Of a stretch of DNA of 64,000 bases, positions 23,460-36,119 are shown piece after piece. Below the pieces are notes generated by a model. The model ran no database searches and was not told the origin of the DNA. It saw only the letters and a list, made by a program, of their open reading frames with translations. The DNA lies in contig JAKSXM010000277.1 in assembly GCA_022575985.1 (NCBI GenBank), positions 1,426,001 through 1,490,000 of the forward strand, read 5' to 3'. The DNA is from Anagrus nilaparvatae. Its lineage: Eukaryota; Arthropoda; Insecta; Hymenoptera; Mymaridae. The position numbers and the translations under genes were made by a program. Every line of letters starts with the position of its first letter. Positions within the stretch are counted from its first letter, which is position 1.

Positions 23460-26130
23460 TAATAGTATTGAATTTAGCAGAAACTATACTTAACTTTAAT
23501 TTTTTTTTCTAAAACAATCCTGTTTTATAGAAATGTTGTAATTCCAATTGTTTTTATGCAATATTAGCATTAAATTATTAGTATTGAATTTAGAAAAATA
23601 TACTCAACTTAAATGTTTTCGAATATTGTCCGGTTTTATAGAAATCTTGTAATCTCAAATATTTTTATGCTATGATAGCATTGAAATATATGTCTTAAAT
23701 TTAGCAAAATGTACCCCACTTTCAATTTTTTCAAATAATAGCCTGTTTTTTAGAACAGTTGTAATTTCAATTGTATTGAAATATTAGTAATTAATTTAGC
23801 AGAAACTATACCTCACTTTAGTTTTATTTCGAAAAGTTTCCTTTTTTATAGAAAAGTTGTAATTTCAATCGTTTTTATGCAATAATAGTATATATATAAT
23901 ATAATATTGAATTTATCAAAATATACCCAACTTAAATGTTTTTGAATTCCGTCGTGTTTTATAGAAATCTTGTAATTCAAATGCTTTTATGCAATGATAG
24001 CATTGAAATATCAGTATTGAATTTAGCTAAATATACCCAACTTAAATGTTTTCAAATATTGTCCTGTTTTATAGAAATCTTGTAATTTCAAATATTTTTC
24101 TGCAATGATACCATTGAAATATTAGTATTGAATTTAACAGAAATTATACCCCTCTGTAATATTTTTTTCTTTAACAACTTATGAAGATAAACTCATATTT
24201 ATTGTCCACAATTTGAAAAACATCTAAAAATTTTAATATATATTGTCAGGTGTATTATAGCAGAAACTATACGCTGTTCTATATATTTTTCGAATAGTGT
24301 CCTGTTTTATATAAAAGTTGTAATTTAAAATATATTTTTGCAATGATAGCATTGAAAATTTTTTATTGACTTTAGCAGAGACTATACGCCATTCTAAATT
24401 TTTTTCGATTAGTCGTCCTGTTTTATATAAAAATTGCAACTTAAAATATTTTTGTGCAATGATTGCATTGAAATATTTTTATTGACTATAGCAGAGAATA
24501 TATGCCATTCTAAATTTTTTTCGTTTAGTGTCCTGTTTTATATAAAAGTTGTAATTAAAAATGTTTTTATGCAATGATAGCATAGAAATATTTTTATTGA
24601 CTTTAGAAGAAACTATATGCTATTCTAAATTTTTTTCGATTAGTGTCCTGTTTTATATAAAAGTTGGAATTTCAAATATTTTTATGCAATGACAGCATTT
24701 GTATTTTTTTTTTTTGATTTTAGCTGAAACTGTACAACATTTAAAATTTTTTTCTAATAGTCTCCTGTTTTATATAAAAGTTGTAATTTCAAATATTTTT
24801 ATGCAATGATTTCATTGAAATATTTTTATTGACTTTAGCAAAAACTATACGCCATTATAAATTTTTTCTAATAGTCTCCTGTTTTATATAAAAGTTGCAA
24901 CTTAAAATATTTTTGTGCAATGATTGCATTGAAATATTTTTATTGACTTTAGCAGAAACTATACGCCATTTTAAATTTTTTTCGATTAGTTTCCTGTTTT
25001 ATATAAAAGTTGGAATTTCAAATATTTTTATGCAATGATAGCATTTAAATTTTATTTTTGATTTTAGCTGAAACTGTACATCATTTAAAATTTTTTTCTA
25101 ATAGTATCCTGTTTTATTTAAAAGTTGGAATTTTAAATAATTTTATGCAATGATTGCATTGAAATATTTTTGTAGTTTCAAAAATTTTTATGCAATGATA
25201 GCATTGAAATTTTTTTATTGACTTTAGCAGAAATTACACGCAATTCTAAATTTTTTTCTAATAGTCTCCTGTTTTATACAAAAGTTATAATTTTAAATAT
25301 TTTTATGCAATGAGAGCATTGAAATTTTTTTATTGACTTTAGCCAAAACTATACGCCATTTAAAATTTTTTTTGATTAGTTTCCTCTTTTATATAAAATT
25401 CGTAATTGCAAATATTTTTATGCAATGATAGCATTTAAATTTTGTCATGGACTTTAGGAGAAATTATACGCTATTCTAAATTTTTTTTTAATAGTCTACT
25501 GTTTTATACAAAATATGTAATTATAAATATTTTTATGCAATGATAGCATGGAAATTTTTTTATTGATTTTAGCAGAAACTATACGCCATTATAAATTTTT
25601 TTCTAATAGTCTCCTGTTTTATTTAAAAGTTGGAATTTCAAATATTTTTATGCAATAAGAGCATTGAGATTTTTTTATTGACTTTAGCCAAAACTATACG
25701 CCATTTAAAATTTTTTTTGTTTAGTTTCCTCTTGTATATAAAATTTGTAATTGCAAATATTTTTATGCAATGAGAGCATTTAAATTTTTTTTTGGACTTT
25801 AGGAGAAATTATACGCCATTCTAAATTTTATTTTTAATAGTCTACTGTTTTATACAAAATATGTAATTATAAGTATTTTTATGCAATGATAGCATGGAAA
25901 TTTTTTTATTGATTTTAGCAGAAACTATACGCCATTATAAATTTTTTTCTAATAGTTTCCTGTTTTATTTAAAAGTTGGAATTTCAAATATTTTTATGCG
26001 ATGATTGCATTGAAATATTTTTGTAATTTCAAATATTTTTATGCAATGATAGCATTGAAATTTTTTTATTGACTTTAGCAGAAATTATACACCATTCTAA
26101 ATTTTTTTTAATATTCTTCTGTTTTATGAA
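23460..26130 (+). repeat. ~110-bp tandem array, copy 2 (longer)
   Basis: About 24 units of the TTTAGCAGAAACTATACGCC / CCTGTTTTAT / TTTTATGCAATGATAGCATT type, against about 17 in copy 1. Groups of units (for example near 25,330-25,650 and 25,660-25,980) repeat as higher-order blocks of about three units. No gene was seen. Confidence 0.88.
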
Positions 26131-26221
26131 AAAAATTTTAAAATTTAAAAAAATTTACTTTTTAGATATATTTTTAAAAATAATTAATTATTTTTACATA
26201 CTGAAATTCATATTGGTTGTC

Positions 26222-27522
26222 TACTAGATACCGTCAAAGACGGGTAGAGCGAAGCTGATCATGTTAGAAAAAAGCAAGAAAAGAGTTTCAGTAATTTTTT
26301 AATTTAGGGATTTTAAAATCTTTGATTAGATTGAGTTCAATAATAATGTTTAAATAAGACGTAAAAAATGTTCAGCATAGTTAGAATTTTTAAGTATTGG
26401 CCAAAAAGTACACGAAAAATCCACCCCTTATTTTGAAACCTTATTATTTGTTTGCTGAAAACATTTCAACCAAACTTTTGTTGGCGGAACTTTGTTATTA
26501 CGTCCTTTTTCTATAATTCACCAATAACAAAAAAGTTACTCTGAACTCTAATACCCCTCAATTAACATAATTACCAAAAAAATATTATACACAAGTCAGA
26601 ATGTGGTGTAACGGTTTCGGAATTCGTCAAACAGAGAAAGAAAAAGTCTTCTGTAGGTTTTGTATGTCGCTGAATCCGAATTTGGGATCCTACTGGGTTA
26701 GAAAATAGGAAAATACAGCAGAAACATTCCATCTTATGAGTTTTTTCACAATATTTTGGAACTAATGATCAAATTAATAGTGCCACATTTTAAGAGTAAT
26801 TAACTAAATATTGAATTTATTCTTTTATTCTGTATCAATAAAGGAATATTAGAGCTAACTATTGGTGTTGAAAAATATCTTCAGGGTAAGATAAAATCGG
26901 AAAAATACAATGTGAGTTTTTTTCTTTATTTTTCTTTTAATCTTGCATTTGAAAAAGTTTTATCCTATTTTAACTCTTATTTAATTTACTGACTCCTATA
27001 CGGGGGCAAAAATGGATAAAACTACCCCTGAATTTAACAAAAAATGAAAAAAACTTATAACTGGTTTGTGTTTTCACACAACCAACGATCATGAATCATG
27101 TTCACTTATAACGTTTTAACGTATATTCCCTAATTATTATAAGTCCTAAGATCGAAATTACAATAAATCCCAAAATATAAATTATCCTAAGTCCATAAAC
27201 CTAAAGTATTCTAAGTTCTTGTGCTTACTCCCACTTTAAATTATTTTAAGTCCCTTAATCGGAAATATTCTAAGTCCATTTTATACCCCTCTCCCCTAAA
27301 AACGTCGTTAATATTTCAACCCCTCCCCCCCTAAAACGTCAATACACGGTGATCCCGGGTGGGACGTGAATTTTAATTTATTAGGTGCATCGCTAGTTGT
27401 TGATGCTTGTAATCTTAGCTGCGATTGGTTAACTAATAAAAAAAAAATGCATCCGCTCTGGATCGCCCTGTATTTACCCCCCCCCCCTAAAACATCACTT
27501 TTTTACTCACCCCTGCCCGGCA
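26222..27522 (+). repeat. Left arm of a 1.2-1.3 kb inverted repeat pair
   Basis: Inverted match to 61,487-62,654. The outer end is ACTAGATACC then GACGGGTAGAGCGAAGCTGA; the inner end is a C-run before TAAAACATCACTTTTTTACT. Internally, short phrases based on TAAGTCC with AT-rich filler repeat (27,140-27,280). No coding frame is shared by the two arms. It looks like a dispersed repeat family present in opposite orientations. Confidence 0.85.
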
Positions 27523-28570
27523 TTAACACACACTAACACTATTATATCGTAGTATAGGTGAACGCAACGTACGGAGGTACCATTGATACCAACCTATGAA
27601 TTTAATTTTGTCATATGACTTTAAAAATACCATGTCCAGCACCGGAAGATCATGTAATAACAAAGATTTTGCAAGCAAAAATTTTGCTTAAGTTCCCTTA
27701 TGCAAAAAGTTAACAAAGATGCAATAAGAGGGCAGATTTTTCGGAGTCTTTACTTTGCTTTCGCTAACAAGAGACCGCTAACTTTAGGAAACCAAATTAC
27801 AAATTACTTTCATTAATAATTGAAAAAAACCTCCGATAACCTCCGTTTATTCCAACGGGCCTTCTAGGCACAAGAATTCTGTGCACAAGGCTTTTAAATG
27901 TAGTTTTTTGGTAATATTGCTTTTTAGTTAGTTAGTTAACAAAAACACTTCTTGTTGGTCACAATTTTTCGGTATTAAAGTCATTTTTCAAGCCTTGGAT
28001 ACCGCAATTTTTCTCAATGTTATAGCAATTTAACCAAATGGTCATTTTTGTCCCGAAATGATTAATTTTTAAATTATCTCAAAAATTGCAATTTTAGACA
28101 AAAATGGGTTTTATAGGTCTCAACAATTTTTTAAAAGCTTTTTTCTAAAAATTCTTTATTTGTCCTTTAGAATTATTTGTTTGCAAAACATTATTACCTT
28201 TCTAATTTTGTATATTAAATTCTCTTCTTTACAGTCAGTAAATTGAATGCCCATTTTTGTCCCAAAATGATCAATTTTTTAATTTGCTGCAAAAATCGTT
28301 GTTTTAACATTGAACATGTTTCTAAGGAGGGGTAACCTGTGAATCTGAAAATCAAGTGGGGTCAAATGTCAAAAATCATGTGGGGTTAGGAACTTAAAAT
28401 ATTTTATATTTAGGGACTTTGAATAATTTAGTTTAGGGACTTAAAATATTCCGGGTTTAGAGACTTCTAATAATTTGAGTTGAAGGACTTAGAATATTTT
28501 CAATTTAAGGACTTAAAATAATACGGGTTTACAGAATCTAAATAATTTGGGTTTAGAATCTTAAAATCTA
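27523..28570. other. Gene-free DNA with a ~35-bp GGGACTTA-type tandem patch
   Basis: No gene was seen. From about 28,400 to 28,565 a loose ~33-38-bp repeat (GGGACTTAAAATATT variants) appears, the reverse-strand relative of the TAAGTCC phrases in the neighbouring inverted arm. Confidence 0.55.
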
Positions 28571-30024
28571 GTAAAGGTGATAATTACAAATTATAAGAAT
28601 AGCGATTTTATTGTAATGTTGTTTATCATTTATGTATTATAACTAGTCCTTTTTAGAGGTTTATTTTTCACGTCCTATAATTAGTCTTATAGCCCAATTA
28701 GAGCTTGTAATTATTGAATCCCAATATTTTCTTACCCTTTCTTCAAAAAAGGCAGTTAATTAGATAATTTTAGCTCTGCTTCTAAAATATTGCAAAAAAA
28801 CTAAAATGGGGTAGTTTTTGCTGATCTCATGTCCTGTACTGCCCAGCCACTTCATAGACCCCAGATTTCGTATTTCAGAATCAAAACATACCTACTTTTG
28901 TATTCTAATTTTTTTGGTGACGTGTTCTAGAAAAAGTTATGGGTCACAAAGTTTTATTTCGGTTTTATTTCAATGAAGTAACCTTCAGAAGAATTAAAAA
29001 CTTATTAGTTATTAGTTTCAAATCAATTTTTCAATCTGATCAATGTATAAGAATAAAAAAATTCAATAATAATGGAATTATACATAGAATGCATACGGAT
29101 GGAGTTGCATATTCTTTGAACTAGGTTAAATCAAAAAAATATATCTAATATTAATATTTGAAATTTTACGTTTAGATTTCTTTTTGAATACTAAATTAAT
29201 TTTAAAACCAATATTTATGTAAAATTCCAAAAAATATTCCTAAAAACAAATAATCTAATGCAACTTGTTTTTCGCAATTTATTCTAATTCTCCATCCGCC
29301 ATTTTCAAATTAAGAAAAATCATGCAAAAAAAATGTGTCCTAAAACATATAAGAAAAATGAAAATTTTATTATTCTTCATTAAATATACCTTTTTTTGAT
29401 GCTATTTACAAAACTGATAAGCAGCGTGTCGATTTTTTTTAGTATCCAACTTTTACCCTAAATAATGAGTTTCCGGTTAATTTTATAGAAAGTTTGAAAT
29501 CAAATTCTGAGAATAGAGACTTTTTAACATATGGATACATTTTTAGAAAAATAGATTTTGGTTTTAAAATTAATTTAGAACTCGTAGATAGGCTCTTGGG
29601 CGTTAAATGTTTAATTCAATAAAATTTGGATTATTTACACATTATTTACACCACATTTTGGATGTATTAAATTCAAAACCAATTCATTTTTTACCATTTT
29701 TATTATTTTTTAATAATTTTTTTTGATATCTGAAATCAGTTTTTAGGACATTTCTCTGCAAGTACTTGATGAAATCACTTGAAATTGAAAAACCTACAAC
29801 TAGATCTTATTTCAAAAAATTTGGTTTAAGGGATTTTTGATTCATCCAGTAGGTTCTGAGATCTTGAGGATACACTTTCTCGGACATACATCCCTACACA
29901 CAACAAGGCAATATAAGTATTTAGAGGCATCGGAATGACCTGGGGACCAAATTTCTCCACGAATTGGACAATTTATAAATTTTTCCGTTTTTTGACCTGA
30001 CAAACTTATAAGGCACGATTTCAT
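28571..30024. other. Gene-free AT-rich DNA
   Basis: No supported gene. A 60-residue minus frame at 29,842-30,024 has better-than-background composition (several Cys, Pro and Trp residues) but matches no family I recognise and sits directly against the repeat at 30,025. It is left uncalled. Confidence 0.5.
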
Positions 30025-30362
30025 CTATGTATTGCATACATAGGGTGATCGTGCCTAAAAATATTAGAATCTTGTGTTATTTTGCATTTTTATGATATTT
30101 CACTGATGCAAAGTTTATGCAAAAGCTATGAAATTTATCGCGCGGATAACATTTAGAAGGTTTTTCACCTGTATGAAGCAAAAGTACAAGAATAAACATG
30201 CTTTTAGAAATACCAGATTGGGCCCAAAAACAATAGGTGTCATTAACTCGATAAAATAAACTCAGTTTTAAAAAATGAAAGCATTCCGTTTGATCGTTTT
30301 AACTATATCGTGTCCAAAAGGTTTCGATTTTTGCATCCATTAAGGTAGAGCTTCGCTCTATA
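30025..30362 (-). repeat. Zinc-finger-derived repeat, left inverted copy
   Basis: Inverted match to 59,852-60,192. On the minus strand it reads through H-T-G-E-K-P-S-K-C, the classic C2H2 finger linker and first Cys. One end carries the short hairpin TAGAGCTTCGCTCTA (30,346-30,361) and the other a hairpin around AGGCACGAT/ATCGTGCCT (30,011-30,056). It is a decayed fragment of a C2H2 gene or of a transposon carrying one. Confidence 0.65.
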
Positions 30363-30589
30363 ATAATCTGATAAAATTATTAAAATTTCAATTTATACTG
30401 TTTTACGTATCAAAGAAAGAAAATAATAAAATATAGATATCGGCTGTTCCAAGTATAAAGAAAAAATTAGAAAAATTTCATTCCGTTGTTACATATGTAT
30501 TTGTCGTTTATAATATGAAAAATTCAGAAATATTTATCTTATAATTTCGGTGCTTCTATATTGTTAGGTAATTCTTATTGAAAAAAAAA

Positions 30590-31295
30590 AAATAATAATT
30601 TAGATGTCGGCTGTCTTAGTTATGAAAAAATAAAAAAAAAATATTTAAGATGTCGGCTGTTCTATGTATGAAAATATAAAAAAAAAATAATAATTTAGAT
30701 GTCGGCAGTCCCAGTTATGAAAATTCGAAAAAAAATTATAATAATTTAGATGTTGGCAGTCTTAGTTATGAAAATTCGAAAAAAAATTAATAATTTAGAT
30801 GTCGGCAATCTTAGTTATGAAAAATTCGAAAAAAAATTAATAATTTATATGTCGGCATTTTTAGTTATGAGAAAATAAAAAAAAAATATTTTAGATGTCG
30901 GCTGTCCTAGTTATGAAAAAAAAATTTTTAGATGTCGGCTGTCCAAAGTATGAAAAAATAAAAAAAATAATAATTTAGATGTCGGCTGTCCTATGTATGA
31001 GAATATAAAAAAAAAATAATAGTTTAGACGTCGGCATTTTTAGTTATGAGAAAATAAAAAAAAAATAATAATTTAGATGTCGGCATTTTTAGTTACACAA
31101 AAATAAAAAAGGAATAATTCGGATGTCGGCAGTCTTATTTATGAAAAAATCGGAAAAAAATAATTAATAATTTAGATGTCGGCAGTCTTAGTTATGAAAA
31201 AATCGAAAAAAAATAATTATTTAGATGTCGGCTGTCCTAATTATGAGAAAATAAAAAAAAATATTTTAGATGTCAGCTGCCCTGAAATATGCATG
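30590..31295 (+). repeat. ~48-bp tandem array, about 14 units
   Basis: GATGTCGGCTGTCCTAGTTA-type units with A-rich tails. They are more diverged than the related seven-unit array at 10,436-10,790, with two sub-types (GGCTGTCC and GGCAGTCTTAG). Confidence 0.85.
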
Positions 31296-31299
31296 AAAA

Positions 31300-31890
31300 A
31301 ATTAAAAAAAAAAAATTGGTTCTAAATAGTTTTTTTGCTATTTCTCTTCAATGAATGCATTAAATAAAAAACCAAACAAAGTTCCTTTAGAAAATTGTTT
31401 ATTAAATAGAATGCAATTGGGTTTTTACATTTTGATACAATCCATTTTAAAATATGAAGTGATGAAAATTACCACTTTTTACGTTTCTAAATTTTCAGCT
31501 TCTTAGCTTTAAACAGTTGTAACTCGAAACAGTGAGCTCTAATTAAAAAAAATGAAAACGTCAAATCGGTAGCATTTTTTCAAAGGAATAATTTGCACTA
31601 GAGTTTGTCTGAAAAGATCTCTTAGATCCTGATAAAAAACAGTTTTAGTGAAAAAAAAATATAATTTTTTACCTTTTCGATCACTAACTTCTGAGATTGA
31701 TTTCTCGAAATCATTTAATTATTTTTTAAAAATAAAAAAATCGGTTGGGGGTATTTCTTCAAGGATTAATTTAAAACCAATTTCATGTATTTTCGTCTAT
31801 ACAATTCTTCATAAATGGATATTGAGTAAAATCGAAAATAATAAAATTTTTCAATTATTTCATTTTAATATATATAGGATATTATTATAT
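31300..31890 (-). repeat. Block B (inverted) and block D, third locus
   Basis: 31,310-31,615 matches the reverse complement of block B, and 31,640-31,885 matches block D at 11,100-11,350. The order array, inverted B, D is the same as at 10,436-11,360. The 83-residue frame at 31,648 lies entirely in block D and is not called. Confidence 0.75.
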
Positions 31891-31965
31891 TATATTTAAC
31901 AGTTTTAATATAATAATAAATTTTAAATTTTTATTTTATTATAAATTTAAATAACAAAAAAATTT

Positions 31966-33035
31966 TAATTTTCTGGATCATCTTCATCTATTAAATCGAC
32001 GACCTCGGATTCAACTATATTTTGTCAAAATGATAATTGTGCTTTTGGAATTAATGATCGAAGTTGAGTTAAAATATTCATTTTTCTTTCGCCTGGAATG
32101 CCTCTGGGAAGATGTTGCGCATCTGGCATCTCCATATTTTTTTTGGCTTTAATTTTTAAAAAATCTATTTCTACAAACGGACCATCGAAAGATTTCGAAT
32201 ACTTCATAGTATTTTTTCCTTTTTTAAACCTAATTCTAACCATGTCTGCTATGTATGGACGAGGCACAATCTTATTTATTTTATATGCTAAAGATTAATC
32301 TTTCAATTCATAAAAATCTGAATATTTCATTTCAAAAACGTTGGCTTTGTTTTTTGATGAAAAAACGCACGCTGAAAATCTTAAAAACTATAAACGTTTT
32401 TTACTTCCTTCATTTGTTTTTCCACAGCATGGTGAAAATGACCTGCTGACATGAAACTGTGCCCAGGCTCAAAGTAGTCTATCTCAATGTTTTCTGTAAC
32501 TACTTCTGGTAAATGAATCAAAAAAATAAAAAATGCGAAAAGATCCCAATTTTTATTTTGACCTGAACAATTATCTAACCATAATTTTATATATTTTGCA
32601 TTTTTATGGTACATAAAAAATTTATAAAATGTACTCGTAATATTTTCTTTTTTTCTACCAGAAATTCCTTCATGCCAAATTGCAGCCAGTGGATAAAGAT
32701 ATTTTTGTTGTTTGCCGATGGGCACAAAACTGTCATTAAATGCTACAAAATAGCTTCCTTAAATTGTTCCATTTTAGGAAGCATTATTACCTTCTGTATT
32801 ACCTTCATATATTACCTTCTGTAAATCTGCAGTAAAACAAATTTTTTCTTCATCCCACTCCGTCATTCTATCTTTATTGTACTGTTCTCTAGCATTTGCA
32901 TATCTAATCTTGTGAATATTCCATCTTTGGAATTTTTCGCAATCAAGAGCAATCTTGTTAGCATGATTTTCTTTTTGGTGAATATCTTGAGCCTAACAAG
33001 TTCCACATTCTTCGTGACCAAGCGCTGCAAAGGAT
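31966..33035 (-). pseudogene. Decayed transposon-type ORF with DNCSGQNKNW motif (DUF7869-like)
   Basis: Read on the minus strand from ATG 33,035 the frame gives an N-terminal part with E-E-C-G-T-C (zinc-ligand-like). It then breaks at a TAG near 32,994, with further stops and small shifts near 32,760, and resumes at 32,725-32,381. That last part is well preserved: A-A-I-W-H-E-G-I-S-G-R, then L-W-L-D-N-C-S-G-Q-N-K-N-W and F-E-P-G-H-S-F-M-S-A. A further piece at 32,267-32,025 and an acidic tail (D-E-D-D-P-E-N, near 31,970) follow. These motifs belong to a large arthropod repeat-associated protein family of unknown activity (DUF7869-type by my recollection), probably a DNA-transposon protein with an RNase-H-like core. 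Interrupted at several points, so not functional. Confidence 0.7.
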
Positions 33036-33065
33036 ATTTTCATTTCATTTCTAACGAAGACTAAC

Positions 33066-33328
33066 TAGCGACACCTGCACATTAAATTTAATTATTTTCC
33101 CTAGGAACCTAGCGCGAATTTGAAATCTATATAAATTTAAAATAGAGAAATTAGAATGCGGCCGCATAAAATAAATAACTTATAATTTTCTGGGATTTAG
33201 TATTTTTTTCATTAATAATTTAAAATGAAATAATTTTGTTATTTAAATGAAAAATTAAAAGAGATAAAAAATCGCGACGTTCTGAGAAATATACATGAGA
33301 CCTTGCGTATTCAAAAATAAACTTATTT
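33066..33328 (+). repeat. Left arm of a ~262-bp inverted repeat enclosing the MULE gene pair
   Basis: Starts sharply at TAGCGACACCTGCA and is inverted at 63,276-63,537 with about seven mismatches by eye. Long terminal inverted repeats of this size are typical of MULE elements. No matching 8-10-bp target duplication is visible next to the outer ends, so calling it a transposon end is an inference. Confidence 0.8.
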
Positions 33329-33399
33329 TATAAAGTATGTACACGGTCAACAGAAATAAAATACAGTGATCAAATTTTTGTAATACTATTTTACAGATC

Positions 33400-34307
33400 C
33401 GTAATACAAATGAAGAACTATACCGTCATCATAAATAAGAATGATGTTTAGCACTGTAAATAACGATAAATAACATCGTATTTAACAAGTATATCATGGT
33501 TTTTAACAGTGGCCGGTCATTAAAATAAAGAATAAAATAAACTGTGATATTCGTTAGGGTTGTATGTACTTTTACTTCCCCTCTATTTCTGGAGAATTTT
33601 ACCATAAAAAAAATTATTTTGAATTATTTACGGATTAGGGTATTTCAATAGAATTTTTAATTGTAAAATAAAAGAATAAAAAAGACAATGGATTCAGGTA
33701 AATATTGTGTTTATCTTTTTATTTTATTAAAAAATAAATATTTAATTTTTTTTTGTAAATCTTAACTTTGACCATTAAAAACTTAAACAATTAATTTATA
33801 TCTAAAATTATTTTCTAATTTCAGTGGCTTCATTTTGAAAACGATTTTTATCATTACAATGTAGTTTAACTATATTAGTTTTTTTTAATTAAACAAATTC
33901 ATTGAAGCTTGTTCATCAACTTAAAAAAAATTAAAAATTTATTAATAAAATAAGAAGATAAAAATAATATTTACCTGAATCCATATTGTCTTTTTTTTTA
34001 TATTAAAATTAAAAATTCTATTGAAATACCCTAATCCGTAAATAATTCAAAATAATTTTTTTTTTTTAGAAAAAAGAGGGGAAGTAAAAGTACGACTCCA
34101 GCTATACGAATTTGTCACTCTAAATCACGAGGACAGAATCGTTCTTAACACTGACGATTATCACAGTTTATTTCGATTACCTACCACTGTTAAAAACCAT
34201 GACGAACTTGTTAAAAGCGATGTTATTTAAAGTTATTTACTGTGGTAAAAATTATTTTTATTTATGATGACAGTCGTTCTTCATTTATATTACGGATCTG
34301 TAAAAGA
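33400..34307. mobile_element. Foldback element, ~360-bp arms
   Basis: 33,400-33,760 and 33,950-34,305 are imperfect inverted repeats (CAGATCCGTAATA at both tips, AATTATTTACGGATTAGGGT inside) around a ~190-bp AT-rich centre. There is no coding capacity. Divergence between the arms suggests an older insertion than the foldback at 49,386. Confidence 0.8.
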
Positions 34308-34357
34308 CTATGATTTGGTTTTGACTATGATTTGGTTTTGACTATGATTTGGCTTTG
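34307..34357 (+). repeat. 17-bp x3 minisatellite
   Basis: ACTATGATTTGGTTTTG occurs three times in tandem, the last with one substitution, at the edge of the foldback element. Confidence 0.9.
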
Positions 34358-36110
34358 TTTTATTTTCCAGTCTTGGCAGCTTAGTCCAAACAAATTCATT
34401 TTTTTCTTCAGAAAATCTTTTCCTTTTAACAGGTTTAACTTGTATGTCTTGCTTCTTTGCATATTTCTTTTTAATCTTTGTAACAATTTTTTTTTGTATA
34501 TACTTCCTGAAAAAAAAATATACATTTATATTTTCTTTCCTGAAATCGGATTTTTAATTTTTATTTTAAATGAAGTTGACCTACTTTTATATTCTTATTC
34601 TGTTGAATTTTAGTCTTGTTTTTTTTTTGATAGAATTCATTATAATATTATCATTCAACTGACTGGAAGAGGCTACTTCTTTAATCGGTTCATCAACAGA
34701 TTGATTTTGGCTGTCAGTTTTTTTTCCTACGCAAAATTTAGATATTCATTAGTAAATTATTTAAACATTATTTTACTTATTTTAGGGGTATTCCCCTAAT
34801 TTTCAATTCAAATTTTTTATTAGTCACGTGACTTGGTGGGAATGTTGAAATTTTTAAGAAATGAAGTTTTCAAAGCTGCTACTTTTTTTTTCTAGAGCTC
34901 TCAAAAACGAATATCTTATCGAAATTTTTTTAAACCAAAAAACGTAAAGTTCAAGGTAAAATTTAAGCCTACTTTAAATACTTTTCATTTATAGGCATTT
35001 CAGAAATTCAGGAAAGGATCTTGCACAAATCTTATGGAAATCGGGTCCCGGTCAAATTAGCTGAAATTTTAGTACAATATTCCTAACGCCATTCTGAGCA
35101 ATAGTCTCCACAGGGGATATTCCCAGAAATGGCTAGTTTTTGAGTTATCACACCCAAAAGGCGTTAGTATTGCCCTAAAAAAATACAAATATTACTGTAA
35201 TCAAATTACGGAAAGGGGTTTCAGTGTTACTGGTAACCACCAGGTTTGGTATCTTATAGGTTTTATGAGTCTTGTAAATTTATAACTACATCTTTTATAA
35301 GAGGTTTTCTGTCAACTAAAAATACATATTTACATTTAATATCGATTATTTATAAATAAATCTATTACTTTAGAATATAAAACATAATTTTATTATCATT
35401 ACCTATATCAGTTAATTCAAAAAGCTTATCATTAAATTCATATTTTGAAATTTCATCTAGGAACTTGCTAACTTCCCATGGAGGATTGCCATCAATTGAT
35501 TTCCAAGCATTTTTAATTTTATCTTTTTCAGTATCTAATTTATTTTTTTCGAATTAAAATTTTTTTTTAGCCAGATTCAATTTATGGCTAGAATTCATGC
35601 AAAATTGGTTCAATTCGTCTAGACATAAATGAAAATAATATTAATTAAAAAAATACATAGTTACTTGAAAAAATATTGTATATTTTTGCAAATTTCAAAA
35701 AATTAATATTTTAATTTTCTTAAATGCTTTGCAAATGAAAGAGGCATTTTTCTATACAATATCGTGCAGAACATCAGAAAGTTAAAAATGCGATAAGGAG
35801 TTTCCGTAACAAATATTTTTCATAATAACTAATTATTATTTAATTTTACGGACAGCATGCGAAGTTTCAGAAACGTTTCGGGTTCTACGAAAAAGCGGAC
35901 ATAGAAACATTTCTGAAAAGTCTCGTGCTGTCTGTGATATATAAATTTTAACATATAAAAATAGAAAAAATATAGAGGTGTCAACATTTTTATGCATACT
36001 TAGAAGTCGAAATGTACTTGGATAGAATCCTATTCGACCATTGATTTTTAATCGATAATCTATCCAATAGCTGGTATTGTGTACCGTTAGGTACAAATTG
36101 ATTAAATATA
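34358..36110. other. Gene-free DNA with a fragment of a dispersed repeat
   Basis: No gene. 35,030-35,290 is a diverged copy of half of the palindromic element at 47,425-48,245 (shared CACACCCAAAAGGCGT and ATAGGTTTTATGAGTC). A TAGTCACGTGACTTGG phrase at about 34,822 recurs in other elements of this window. Confidence 0.5.
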
Positions 36111-36119
36111 AAATACCAA

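Larger units (their letters stand above)
21116..26150. repeat. Copy 2 of the ~5-kb repeat unit (no copia insertion)
   Basis: Direct repeat of 98-10,400. It preserves the empty sites for the copia element (near 22,870) and the 447-bp insert (near 22,905). Internal layout: AT-rich lead, ~165-bp array (about 21,520-23,130), block B (23,152-23,425) and the ~110-bp array (23,460-26,130). No gene of its own was seen. Confidence 0.85.

Noticed and set aside
35836..36096. 86-residue minus-strand frame with fair composition
   Set aside because: No recognisable domain, no splice or start context, and it sits in repeat-rich DNA; a search would be needed before calling it.
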